A DNA stretch of 64,000 nucleotides from Agromyces cerinus (lineage in GTDB: Bacteria; Actinomycetota; Actinomycetes; Actinomycetales; Microbacteriaceae): assembly GCF_016907835.1 (NCBI RefSeq), contig NZ_JAFBCT010000001.1:1798001-1862000 (forward strand). The letters run 5' to 3'. A program made the position numbers and the translations under genes. The notes beneath the pieces are model-generated. The model was not told where the DNA came from. It worked only from the letters and a program-made list of their open reading frames with translations, and searched no databases. Of this stretch, positions 55,815 to 64,000 are shown piece by piece. Numbering within the stretch: position 1 is the stretch's first letter; each line of letters starts with the position of its first letter.

Positions 55815-57332
55815 GTGCACCCGAATGCGCACACCACCACCCGCCCGCCCAGAGGTTTCCGTGCGATCGCGGCATCCGTCGCCACTGCGCTCGCCTCGGT
55901 CGCGATGCTCGTCGCCATGCCGACCGCTGCGCACGCGGACGAACTCGACGCCATCACGAGCGTCTCGATCAATACCGATGCCCCGAACGGCCCGATCGGG
56001 GTCGGGCAGCGGTACACCGTCGATGCGACCTGGGCCGCGCCCGCCGGCGCGGTCGAAGGCGACACCTTCCGCCTCGACTTCCCGAGCCCCGTGCACGCCT
56101 ACTCGGCGACCTTCGTGCTCCGCGATGCCTCTGGCGCGACGGTCGGCGACTGCGTCGTCACCGAGTCGAGCATCCTGTGCACCCTCGGCGACTATGTCGA
56201 GACGCATCACGACGTGCGCGGGACGCTCCACTTCTTCGCGCAGTCCACGGCGGCGACCGACGACGACTCGTACGTCTTCACCACCGCCAACGGCATCGAG
56301 ATCCGAGTCCCGATCCCGGGCGGGGGAATCGTCGAGGGCGGCGAGCCCGGCACCGCGCCGACCTCGCCGCAGAAGTGGGGCTGGCTGAACGACGACGGCA
56401 CCTCGATCACGTGGCAGGTCGTCGTTCCGTCGGACGTGCTCGCGGGCGACTCCCCCGTCGTGCTCGAGGACGTCTACGACGCCCGCATGGGCTTCGACCC
56501 CTCGGGCCTCACCGCCGGCTGGGTCCCCGCATCGAAGTGGGCGTCGTGGGAGTACCACGAGGTCGTCGCCGGCACCGGCCCCGAGACGTTCACGCTCGTC
56601 GACTCGCCCGCCACCCACTCCTTCGAGTTGACCTTCAATGAGCCCGTGACCTCGGAGGATCGCGTGTACGTGCTGCAGTACCGCACGACGCTGCCCGCGG
56701 ACGCGCGCGAGGGCGATCTCTTCGGCAACACCATCACAGCCTCCGGCGAGGCGTTCACCACGTGGCCGGTCGAGTTCGTGACGGCAGGCGGTGAGGGCGG
56801 CGGCACCGGCAATGTCGGCGGATTCGCCGTGGCAAAGACGCTCTCGGGCGATGGGGCCTCCGTCGTGCCCGACGGCACCGTCTACACGGTGACCTACTCG
56901 TACCTGCGAGACGGCGCCCCCGTCACGGGTTCACTCGCCCTCTCGCCCGGCACGCCGCTCGGGGTCGGCGGCCTGCCGACCGGCACCGTCGTGACCCTGA
57001 CCGAGGCGGCTCCCGAGGCGATCAGCGGAGTGGTCTACGGCATGCCCCGATTCTCGGGCGACGGCGTCATGTCGGATGAGAGTACGGCGACCCTCGTGAT
57101 CGGCGATCGAACGACCGTCGACGTGACCCTCGACAACCCGGTCGCCCTCGTGCCGCCGACGCCGTCCACTCCGCCGACCCCGCCGGCCGCCACGCCCGCG
57201 CCTCCGGCGCCTGACACCTCGTTGGCCTCCACAGGAGTCGAATCAGGTTGGCCGATCGCCGGGGCGATCCTTCTCGTGCTCCTCGGCGGGGCAGCACTTC
57301 TCGCGACCCGCCGCCGCGCGCACTCCGGGTGA
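55815..57332 (+). CDS. LAXTG-anchored surface protein (Ig/SDR-like)
   Basis: 505-residue cell-wall protein. A signal peptide ends near residue 42 (PTAAHA). It is followed by bacterial Ig-like/adhesin-like domains (QRYTVDATW, TSITWQVVVP), a DUF5979/SpaA-like segment (VAKTLSGDGASVVPDGTVY) and a Pro/Thr-rich wall spanner. The sorting signal is LASTG at residues 470-474, then a hydrophobic segment and RRRAHSG tail; LAXTG is the site recognised by class E sortases. The GTG at 55815 has AAGGAG upstream. No sortase gene lies in the window. Confidence 0.9.
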   Translation: MHPNAHTTTRPPRGFRAIAASVATALASVAMLVAMPTAAHADELDAITSVSINTDAPNGPIGVGQRYTVDATWAAPAGAVEGDTFRLDFPSPVHAYSATFVLRDASGATVGDCVVTESSILCTLGDYVETHHDVRGTLHFFAQSTAATDDDSYVFTTANGIEIRVPIPGGGIVEGGEPGTAPTSPQKWGWLNDDGTSITWQVVVPSDVLAGDSPVVLEDVYDARMGFDPSGLTAGWVPASKWASWEYHEVVAGTGPETFTLVDSPATHSFELTFNEPVTSEDRVYVLQYRTTLPADAREGDLFGNTITASGEAFTTWPVEFVTAGGEGGGTGNVGGFAVAKTLSGDGASVVPDGTVYTVTYSYLRDGAPVTGSLALSPGTPLGVGGLPTGTVVTLTEAAPEAISGVVYGMPRFSGDGVMSDESTATLVIGDRTTVDVTLDNPVALVPPTPSTPPTPPAATPAPPAPDTSLASTGVESGWPIAGAILLVLLGGAALLATRRRAHSG

Positions 57333-57408
57333 CGCCGTTCGCACCGCATGGCGGATCCTCCCCGGCGGTGCGAACCGTCGTCTCCCGGACGGCGCAGTCC
57401 GTACGCGA

Positions 57409-57443
57409 CGAGAAGCGGGAAGGGCGAGCCCTCCCGCTTCTCG
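57409..57443. terminator. terminator between surface-protein and secreted-protein genes
   Basis: The 12-bp arms 57409-57420 and 57432-57443, with an inner GGGC/GCCC stem, form a stable hairpin between two convergent genes. TGTTTCG follows on the plus strand. It likely serves both genes. Confidence 0.75.
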
Positions 57444-57452
57444 TGTTTCGAT

Positions 57453-57938
57453 CTAGAAGGTGAACGTACCGGGGATCGCGAGGAACGCCCCGCTGTCCTC
57501 ATCGGAGATCGAGACGTTCGACCACATTCCCGAGACGAGGGTCGACGTCTGTCCGCCCGGGCATGAGAGCACCTCGGCTGCCGCCGGCGCGCTGAGCGTG
57601 AGCGACCCCATGACGTTGCCGTTCTTGCCCGCGGTGAACTCTCCGCTCTCGGAGACATCGGTGCTGATCGTCGTCTTCTTCGGATCCGAAGGCACGTGGC
57701 CCCCGTTGTTGACGCACGAATAGGTCGCGTCGAGCTGCGCGGTGGCCGTGATGGTCTCCGTGGCGCCAGCCGGGAGGCCCGCTTCCTTGAACTGGACGAC
57801 CAGCGAGGTCCCCGAGAGCGAGGCGCCCGTGGCGTTCTTGATGAAATGCGGGCTGCCGGCGGCCGATGCGGCTCCGGCACCGACGAGTACGAGTGCCGCC
57901 GTTGTTGCGAGCACGGCGAGTGTTCGGCGAATGGTCAT
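57453..57938 (-). CDS. secreted protein of unknown function
   Basis: 161-residue exported protein. A signal peptide ends near AGAASAA (about residue 29). The mature part is beta-rich, Gly/Ser/Thr-rich and carries two cysteines (YSCVNN and VLSCPGG) that could form a disulfide. No family is recognised. The ATG at 57938 has GGGAAG upstream. It converges on the LAXTG protein gene, and the two may both be envelope proteins, though no shared control is visible. Confidence 0.8.
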   Translation of the reverse strand: MTIRRTLAVLATTAALVLVGAGAASAAGSPHFIKNATGASLSGTSLVVQFKEAGLPAGATETITATAQLDATYSCVNNGGHVPSDPKKTTISTDVSESGEFTAGKNGNVMGSLTLSAPAAAEVLSCPGGQTSTLVSGMWSNVSISDEDSGAFLAIPGTFTF

Positions 57939-58181
57939 GATCTGCTTCCCTTCGGGTGGGTGTGCGCGCGGCCGGATTGCGCAGACACCGGCCGTCACGC
58001 GGGTCGCCCCCCGATCGGTCCGCACGGACGATGTCTCACGTGACCGCGTCCTACCGACGACGGTACGCGGCCCTCGTCGCGACCGACATCCCCCAAAATG
58101 AGGTTGATTCACTTTTTAAGACCACCTGCGACGATGCGATGACGTCTCCTGCCGTTCACCTCGGGCGGCTAGAACGGGCGT

Positions 58182-58802
58182 GTGGATGACGCATGGCTCG
58201 CCTCGCTCGCCGCCTCGCCCTGGCTCCTGCCCATGCTCTTCGCGCTCGTGGTCGGCGATGCGTTCCTCGTCGTGCTGCCGAGCGAGACCCTCGTCGTCGC
58301 GCTCGGCGCGCTGGCGGCGACGACCGGATCCCCCGCGCTCTGGCAGGTCGTTCCCGTCGCCGCCGCCGGAGCGGTCGTCGGCGACGGGCTCTGCTACCTG
58401 ATCGGCCGGCGCGTCGGCCTCGACCGGTGGCGTTGGCAGCGCGCGGATCGCATCGCCGCCGCGACCGAACGGATGCGAACCGCCGTGCACCGGAGGACCG
58501 CACTGCTCGTCTTCACCGCTCGCTACGTGCCGTTCGCCCGAATCGCGGTGAATCTCGCGGCCGGTGCCGGTCGCGTGCCGCTCCAGCGCTACCTCCCACT
58601 GTCGGCGGCGGCCGGCATCGCCTGGGCCTCGTACAACGTCGCGATCGGCGCGGTCGTCGGCAGCCTCCTGCGCGACTCACCGCTCGTCGCGATCGGCGTC
58701 TCCGTTCCGATCGCGATCACGCTCGGACTCGTCGTCGACCATGCGATCAGGGCGCTCGATGCTCGCCGGGTCCGGATCGGCGCCGATCGGGGCGAGCACT
58801 GA
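58182..58802 (+). CDS. DedA family membrane protein
   Basis: 206-residue DedA/SNARE-associated-type protein. It has an N-terminal reentrant-type region (VVLPSETLVVALGALAATTG), GDGLCYLIGRRVG and TARYVPFARIAVNLAAGAGR, where the conserved Arg and Pro support the call, then membrane helices. Some DedA proteins flip undecaprenyl phosphate or phospholipid; which applies here is unknown. The start is a GTG at 58182. It is followed on the same strand by a phospholipase gene 64 bases downstream. Confidence 0.9.
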   Translation: MDDAWLASLAASPWLLPMLFALVVGDAFLVVLPSETLVVALGALAATTGSPALWQVVPVAAAGAVVGDGLCYLIGRRVGLDRWRWQRADRIAAATERMRTAVHRRTALLVFTARYVPFARIAVNLAAGAGRVPLQRYLPLSAAAGIAWASYNVAIGAVVGSLLRDSPLVAIGVSVPIAITLGLVVDHAIRALDARRVRIGADRGEH

Positions 58803-58866
58803 TGCCGTCGCGGCATCCGTTCGCTAGCCTGTCGCCGACCGCCTCAGGTCTCCCGCAGGAGTCTCG

Positions 58867-61800
58867 ATGCCCGAAACCGTGGAACCGCACGACTACGTGA
58901 CACTCCACCTCGACGCCACCTCCCGGCGGGAGTACGGGGTGTTTCCGACACGGGAGGGCATCGACCCGGCACCGCCGTCGCACGACGCCGTCCACGGCGC
59001 CGATGCGGCCGACGCACCCGACGACCCGAATCCGCGGATCTTCCTTCCCCATGGAGCCCGGCCGTACGCCGCGCGCGGCCTCCGGGTCGCGCTCGCGATG
59101 AAGGGCGGGGTGAGCCTCGCCGTCTGGATCGGCGGCGCCATCGCCGAACTCGACATCCTCCGACGCATCCGGATCTTCAGCATGGCGAATGATCCGGACC
59201 CGAGGGCATTGCTCATCAGGCCGCGGCCGGAGCCTTCGGAACTCGAGGACGACACCGACGACGACGAGCACATGCTCGTGCGAGCCGACGCCTACGCGCG
59301 GCTTCTGCTCGCTCGGGGCTACGACCGCGTCGAGTACGACGTGCTCGCCGGAGCCAGTGCCGGCGGGCTCAACGGCGTGATGTACGCCGTCGCGCAGCGC
59401 GCCGGCGTGGGACTCGAGGGGATCCTCGGCACCTGGCTGACGACCGGATCCGCATGGGGTCTGCTGCAGACCGGCAAGCCGGCGGCATTCGACTCCGTCT
59501 TCCGCGGCGACGAGTACTTCTGGTCGGAGCTCGAGCGGGCCCTGCGGAGCATCGCGACGGGTCGGGTCGGCACCGCCTCGGCACCGCATCCGGCGCTCGC
59601 CGCGCCTCACGTCGTCGTCGACCTCTCGGCGACGCTCATCGACGCCAAGGACACGAGCGAGCGCAACGCGGCCGAGGGGCACGCGCACTTCCGCTTCGTC
59701 GGTTCCGACGGCGACTCCGTGCCCGACCGCGGCATCCCCGGTCGGGACGACGACGAGGCGGCTCGTGGTCCCGCCCTCGCCCGGCTCGCCTACGCCGCCC
59801 GCGCGACCTCCTCGTTCCCCGGGGCCTTCGAACCGGCGCTCATCTACTCCGGCGACGAGGCGTTCGACACCTCCGAGCCCGCGAGCCCGCCCGACATGCG
59901 CACCGTGTTCAGCGCCCACCGCGAAGACGGCCGTTCGCATCCGTTCCGCGTCGTCGACGGCGGGGTGCTCGACAACATCCCGATCGATCGGGCGCTGCGG
60001 GCGATCCGGAACATCCCGGCGAACGAGCACGTGAACCGGGCGCTCGTGTACCTCGATCCCTCCCCGAAGGAGAGCTCGCGGTGGTTGATCCGGGCGACCG
60101 CCTACGAGGGTCCGGCACCGGAACTGCCGCCCGACCCCGCCACCACGCGCACCGACCCGCTCTCCCGGTTCCTGTTCCCGATCCTCACCGCGGTCCGCAA
60201 ACGCGCATCGGGCGAGTCCGGCGAAGACGAGATCGACGCGGTGTACGAGGCGCGCACGGCGGCCCTCGTCCGCAAGGGACGCGACGAGATGCTCGCCGTC
60301 CGGCTCGATGCCCGCACCTCCGCGGAAGAGGCGTCGATGCCGCCGGCGCAGCGCTCGATCGCGGCGTTCGCCCGCCTGCGCTCGACGACCGATGCCGAGT
60401 TCCTGCGGATGGTCTTCAGTCGCCCCGGCGAGTGGGCGCTCGGCACGAATCTGGCGCGCCGCCCGGTACGACGCGCCCTCGACCGCACGAGCATCGGCCG
60501 ATTCGAGAAGGAGCTCCGCGACATCCTCGACCGGTTCAGCAGGGACGAGCTCGACGACGGGCTGCCGGCCGACGCCGTGTCGACGGGATGGCAGACGCTC
60601 GTCGATGCCGCGTACTGCGCGCTGACCTGGGTGCGCGCGCTCGAGGACCAGGCCTTCCGCTCGGTCTCGCTGCATGCGTTCGACCGTGCACTCACCGAGG
60701 TGGACGCCACGGCTGACGTCTCGCGGGCGGCGCTCCGGGAGGGCCTGTACGCGGTGATGAGCGAGGCGCGCGACCGCCGCGACGCCGCGGTGGAGCGCAC
60801 ACTCGACGCCGTCGACGCGATCCCGTCGATCGAATCGCCGCTCTCCGACGAACGGGTCCGCCGCCTCGCCCTCGTGTGGCTGACCTCGAACGCCGACGGC
60901 CCGGCCGATCGCGCGCGACTCTGGTCGGCACTCGACGGCATCGTCGGCTGGCTCCAGCACGCGAGCGCCGCCCTCGGTGCGCTCGAGGGTCAGGAACGCT
61001 GGGTCGAGAGCCCCTGGCACCGGATGCCTCCGGCCGGGCGGCCGCTGCCGTCGGCAGACCTGCCCCTGATCTTCGCGGGCAGCGGCATGCCGACCGCGAC
61101 GTCGACGGTGCGATTCCACCGGATCGGCTCGGACACCCAGCCCGCATCGGTCGAGGGGTTCCGCACCCTGCTCGACGCGCAGTTGCTCGAGGGCTACCGC
61201 GCCGCTCTCGGCAAGCCCGTCGGCGAACTGAACCACGAGACCGTCTCTCGGCTCCTCGACGACCGCGAGCTGCGATCATCGTCGAAACTCGCGGGGCTCC
61301 GAATCGCCAACTTCGCCGGTTTCCTGAGCGCGGCGTGGCGTCGGAACGACTGGTGGTGGGGGCGGCTGGACGCGGCTGCGGGGGTCATCGAGCTGCTCGA
61401 GTCGATGGAGCCCGCGCCGCCCGTCGTCTGGACGGCGCCCGCGAACAGCGACCCGGCGTCGACGTCGACGTCGACGTCGACGAGCGAGCTCGGCGCCGTG
61501 CACGATGCTCTGCTCCGCGAGATGAACGCGAGCGACGAGTTCCCGTATGCCGATCGCGTCGCCCCCGACGATCCCGATGCCATTCGCGCCACGATGGTCC
61601 GCGGCACGCAGGATCTCGAGTCCCTCCGCTCGGGGTATCGCGTGGCGCTCGCATCGCGTGCCGCCCGGAACGCTTCGGCCGCCCTCGTTCGCGGCAGCGC
61701 AGCCCTCTCACCGGTGCGGATCTCGCAGTGGCTCCTCAGGCCGCTGCTCGTCGTCGTTCCGGCCCTGCTCTCACCGCCCCGTCTCATCCTCGCCCTGCTC

Positions 61801-62796
61801 ATCGTCGCGTGCGGGCTCATGCTCGCGGTCCGCGAGATGACGGGTGAACTCGGCGAGTCGGCCGGACTGCGCCCCGGTGTCGGCGTCGCGTCCATCGCCA
61901 CCGCCGTCGCTGCCGCGTTCGTCGTGGTGCGACTCGGGTCGGCGTTCGGGGCCCGCCGACGACGGCGGCGGGCGATCGCGAACCACACGGTTGCCGACTC
62001 CCGGGCGCGGAGGGTGATCGCCGCTGCCGAACGGCGCGCCCGCACCTCGCGTGTCGTCCTCGTCGTGCTCTCCGCGCTGCTCATCGGCGTGTTCTTCGCG
62101 GCATCGCTCCAGTTCGGTCTTTGGACGCTCCCGTTCTGGGTGGCGCTCCTCGGACTCCTGGGCGTCACCGAGGTCGCGAACCGGCAACTGCAGACCGTCG
62201 CCGCCGCGCATCGCGCCCGACCGGGGAGGTGGATCGCGCTCACCGGTTTCGCCGTGCTCGCGATCGTGGTGACGGCGATGCTGCCCCCGATGCTCGACTC
62301 GCTCTCCGCCGGCCTCTCACCGGTCGTCGGCCAGATGGCATGGCGCGCGATCGCGGCCTCGATCGTCGTGGCCGCGCTCTCGGCGACGCTGCTCGCGCAG
62401 GCGCTGCGACCGCAACGACTGCTCCTCGTGACCCTCGCGGCGGTCGTCGCCACTGCGGTCACGGTGACGACCACGACGTGGCTCGCGTCGCTCGACGACC
62501 GGATCGTGCCGGTCGACGAGGCGAACCTCGTGGCGATCGACGCCGGCATCAGCACGGCTCAGGCGTGGGCGGCCGTCATGGTTACCGCCTGGGTCGCCGG
62601 CACCGTGCTGTGGTGGGCGCCGTGGTTCCGCGGCGCCGGCACGGCCGAGTCCGTGATGCCCGATGACGGCGTGCACGACCTCGACCCGGGGTCGCTCGTT
62701 CCGGCGACCCCGGCGACGACCTCACTCGCCGGTGAGACCCCCGATGAGGTGTCCGAAGGGCCGGTCGAGCGCGAAGGGGTCCCTGACGCTCGCTGA
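58867..62796 (+). CDS. patatin-like phospholipase with C-terminal membrane domain
   Basis: 1309-residue protein. The patatin motifs are MKGGVSLAVWIGG (oxyanion region), the nucleophile elbow GASAGG with S164 and the DGG catalytic aspartate with D364 in VVDGGVLDN. A DUF3376-like middle region follows, and from about residue 960 there are several membrane segments, ending in an acidic tail. It probably hydrolyses membrane lipids at the inner face. The ATG at 58867 has AGGAG upstream. Its last 75 bases overlap the convergent FMN reductase gene. The residues around 866 carry a Ser/Thr repeat. Confidence 0.92.
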   Translation: MPETVEPHDYVTLHLDATSRREYGVFPTREGIDPAPPSHDAVHGADAADAPDDPNPRIFLPHGARPYAARGLRVALAMKGGVSLAVWIGGAIAELDILRRIRIFSMANDPDPRALLIRPRPEPSELEDDTDDDEHMLVRADAYARLLLARGYDRVEYDVLAGASAGGLNGVMYAVAQRAGVGLEGILGTWLTTGSAWGLLQTGKPAAFDSVFRGDEYFWSELERALRSIATGRVGTASAPHPALAAPHVVVDLSATLIDAKDTSERNAAEGHAHFRFVGSDGDSVPDRGIPGRDDDEAARGPALARLAYAARATSSFPGAFEPALIYSGDEAFDTSEPASPPDMRTVFSAHREDGRSHPFRVVDGGVLDNIPIDRALRAIRNIPANEHVNRALVYLDPSPKESSRWLIRATAYEGPAPELPPDPATTRTDPLSRFLFPILTAVRKRASGESGEDEIDAVYEARTAALVRKGRDEMLAVRLDARTSAEEASMPPAQRSIAAFARLRSTTDAEFLRMVFSRPGEWALGTNLARRPVRRALDRTSIGRFEKELRDILDRFSRDELDDGLPADAVSTGWQTLVDAAYCALTWVRALEDQAFRSVSLHAFDRALTEVDATADVSRAALREGLYAVMSEARDRRDAAVERTLDAVDAIPSIESPLSDERVRRLALVWLTSNADGPADRARLWSALDGIVGWLQHASAALGALEGQERWVESPWHRMPPAGRPLPSADLPLIFAGSGMPTATSTVRFHRIGSDTQPASVEGFRTLLDAQLLEGYRAALGKPVGELNHETVSRLLDDRELRSSSKLAGLRIANFAGFLSAAWRRNDWWWGRLDAAAGVIELLESMEPAPPVVWTAPANSDPASTSTSTSTSELGAVHDALLREMNASDEFPYADRVAPDDPDAIRATMVRGTQDLESLRSGYRVALASRAARNASAALVRGSAALSPVRISQWLLRPLLVVVPALLSPPRLILALLIVACGLMLAVREMTGELGESAGLRPGVGVASIATAVAAAFVVVRLGSAFGARRRRRRAIANHTVADSRARRVIAAAERRARTSRVVLVVLSALLIGVFFAASLQFGLWTLPFWVALLGLLGVTEVANRQLQTVAAAHRARPGRWIALTGFAVLAIVVTAMLPPMLDSLSAGLSPVVGQMAWRAIAASIVVAALSATLLAQALRPQRLLLVTLAAVVATAVTVTTTTWLASLDDRIVPVDEANLVAIDAGISTAQAWAAVMVTAWVAGTVLWWAPWFRGAGTAESVMPDDGVHDLDPGSLVPATPATTSLAGETPDEVSEGPVEREGVPDAR
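61458..61481 (+). repeat. four tandem GTCGAC hexamers in the patatin gene
   Basis: Four copies of the hexamer GTCGAC encode a Ser-Thr run in a likely flexible linker. As the unit is six bases, gain or loss of copies keeps the frame and only changes linker length. Confidence 0.8.
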
Positions 62797-63351
62797 ACGG
62801 TCGCTCGCTGCGACGAGTGCGGCGAGCTCGCCGGAGGCCCGGTCGATGCGCGCCGGCAGCGTCTTCACGCTGTCGGCCGATTCGCCCCAGTCTCCCGTCG
62901 CCGCGAACACGCCGGTCGGCGCGACGATCGCGTGCAGATAGGTGAACATGGGCCGCAGCGCGTAGTCGAGCGCGAGCGAGTGCCTCGGCGTGCCGGCCGT
63001 GGCCCCGATCACGACGGGCAGCTCGGCGAGCGCGGCGCTGTCGATCACGTCGAAGAAGGACTTGAAGAGTCCCGAGTAGCTCGTCGTGAAGATCGGCGTG
63101 ACGGCGATGAGCCCATCGGCGCCGGTCACGGCCTCGATGACCGCCTCGAGCTTCGGGCTCGGAAAGCCCGTGAGCATGTGGTTCATGATGTCGGTCGCGA
63201 CATCCCGGAGCTCGAAGGTCTCGACGGTCGTGTCGATGCCCTGCTCGGTGAGCTTCGCGACCGTGGCGTCGCTGAGCTTGTCGGCGAGCATGCGCGTCGA
63301 CGAGGGCTGACTGAGGCCCGCCGAGACGACGGCGAGAGTGCGGGTGGTCAT
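62722..63351 (-). CDS. NADPH-dependent FMN reductase, CE1759 family
   Basis: 209-residue flavodoxin-like FMN reductase. VVSAGLSQPSSTRMLAD near the N-terminus binds the FMN phosphate, and PIFTTSYSGLFKSFFDVID and IGATAGTPRHSLALDYALRP are family motifs. Members of the CE1759 group supply reduced flavin to an adjacent luciferase-like monooxygenase of the CE1758 group, which is the gene two bases upstream here. Its 3' end overlaps the convergent patatin gene by 75 bases. Confidence 0.92.
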   Translation of the reverse strand: MTTRTLAVVSAGLSQPSSTRMLADKLSDATVAKLTEQGIDTTVETFELRDVATDIMNHMLTGFPSPKLEAVIEAVTGADGLIAVTPIFTTSYSGLFKSFFDVIDSAALAELPVVIGATAGTPRHSLALDYALRPMFTYLHAIVAPTGVFAATGDWGESADSVKTLPARIDRASGELAALVAASDRSASVRDPFALDRPFGHLIGGLTGE

Positions 63352-63353
63352 GG

Positions 63354-64000
63354 TCAGGCTCCCTTCACGGCTGCGGCGCCGAACGCGGCGCCCTTCGGTG
63401 CGACGCTCGTGCCGCCGGCCTTCGCCGCGTTGCGTGCGGCGACGAGCGAGTCGTGCGTCGGGGCATCCGGCACCGTCTCGGGGCGGTTCATCGCGAACTC
63501 CTTGCGCAGCACCGGCACGACCTCCGAGCCGAGCAGGTCGAGCTGCTCGAGCACGGTCTTCAGCGGCAGGCCGGCGTGGTCCATCAGGAAGAGCTGACGC
63601 TGGTAGTCGCCGACGTAGTCGCGGAAGCCGAGCGTCTTGTCGATGACCTCCTGCGGGCTGCCGACCGTGAGCGGGGTCTGCGAGGTGAACTCCTCGAGGC
63701 TCGGGCCGTGGCCGTACACGGGCGCGTTGTCGAAGTAGGGGCGGAACTCGCGCACCGCGTCCTGCGAGTTCTTTCGCATGAAGACCTGGCCGCCGAGTCC
63801 GACGATCGCCTGCGCGGCGGTGCCGTGCTCGTAGTGCTCGAACCGCTGGCGGTAGAGAGTGACCATGCGCTGCGTGTGCGAGGCGGGCCAGAAGATGTGG
63901 TTCGCGAAGAAGCCGTCGCCGTAGTACGCGGCCTGCTCGGCGATCTCGGGGCTGCGGATCGAGCCGTGCCAGACGAACGGGGGCACGTCGTCGAGCGGGC
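63354..64000 (-). CDS. luciferase-like monooxygenase, CE1758 family (partial, N-terminus beyond right edge)
   Basis: The last ~215 residues of an FMN-dependent bacterial-luciferase-like monooxygenase; the start lies outside the window. The visible frame reads PLDDVPPFVWHGSI, then AAYYGDGFFANHIFWP, GSPQEVIDKTLGF and QRQLFLMDHAGLP, as in the CE1758 group. It forms an operon with the FMN reductase two bases downstream. The natural substrate is not known. Confidence 0.9.
   Translation of the reverse strand, partial: PLDDVPPFVWHGSIRSPEIAEQAAYYGDGFFANHIFWPASHTQRMVTLYRQRFEHYEHGTAAQAIVGLGGQVFMRKNSQDAVREFRPYFDNAPVYGHGPSLEEFTSQTPLTVGSPQEVIDKTLGFRDYVGDYQRQLFLMDHAGLPLKTVLEQLDLLGSEVVPVLRKEFAMNRPETVPDAPTHDSLVAARNAAKAGGTSVAPKGAAFGAAAVKGA

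Noticed and set aside
58747..61236. A long minus-strand open frame opposite the patatin gene
   Set aside because: Low-complexity Arg/Gly/Val composition, no start signal, and the plus strand carries catalytic patatin motifs.
61458..61481. GTCGAC hexamer repeat as a phase-variation switch
   Set aside because: The unit is six bases, so slippage cannot shift the frame; at most it changes a Ser/Thr linker length.
1..64000. CRISPR arrays, rRNA, tRNA, prophage or transposase genes
   Set aside because: Reading the window showed no regularly spaced direct repeats, no rRNA or tRNA-like sequences and no integrase, transposase or phage structural motifs. Very short or divergent elements could still be missed without a search tool.

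Overview
The window is very GC-rich, coding-dense actinobacterial chromosome. The ftsK, rnj, dapA, thyA-dfrA, dapB, M16 peptidase and pnp housekeeping genes, GTG/TTG starts, an LAXTG surface protein and a CE1758/CE1759-type flavin enzyme pair point to Microbacteriaceae, possibly an Agromyces-like organism; the genus is an inference. No rRNA, tRNA, CRISPR array, integrase or insertion-sequence transposase was seen.

Layout: 1-18 kb is mostly housekeeping on the minus strand: ftsK (cut by the left edge), a GNAT, a MacAB-type efflux operon, rnj, dapA, an AbiEi/DUF559 gene bracketed by two 72-nt hairpin elements, then thyA-dfrA. A plus-strand redox group (thioredoxin-like, DUF4395, OsmC, epimerase) follows, then dapB, a histidine phosphatase and an M16 peptidase. 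From 18 to 50 kb lies an accessory segment between the M16 gene and pnp, two genes that usually sit together in actinobacteria. It holds an aldo/keto reductase; a leucine-catabolic cluster (citE-like, maoC, acyl-CoA dehydrogenase, biotin carboxylase, carboxyltransferase) with its own TetR and repeated operators, interrupted by a TetR/metallo-hydrolase pair; a type VII secretion (ESX-like) operon; a pterin dehydratase; a branched-chain 2-oxoacid dehydrogenase operon (bkdABC) with a divergent Lrp regulator; and a LacI-controlled sugar ABC importer with a GH35 beta-galactosidase.

From 48 to 64 kb: an ATP-grasp protein, an ArsR-type regulator coupled to a tiny protein, pnp, a DUF5302 protein, an unusual glycosyltransferase-SGNH hydrolase fusion, dodecin, an LAXTG-anchored surface protein and a secreted protein, a DedA protein, a 1309-residue patatin-like membrane phospholipase, an FMN reductase and a luciferase-like monooxygenase cut by the right edge.

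The bkd and acc/citE clusters together would take branched-chain 2-oxoacids through the acyl-CoA dehydrogenase and carboxylase to lyase products, as in the mycobacterial Rv2495c-Rv2502c region. The two most novel-looking items are the type VII locus, which ends in a lipase-like protein translationally coupled to a lipoprotein (a candidate effector/immunity pair), and the pair of structurally covarying 72-nt hairpins that bracket the DUF559 nuclease-like gene (a candidate mobile or REPIN-like unit).
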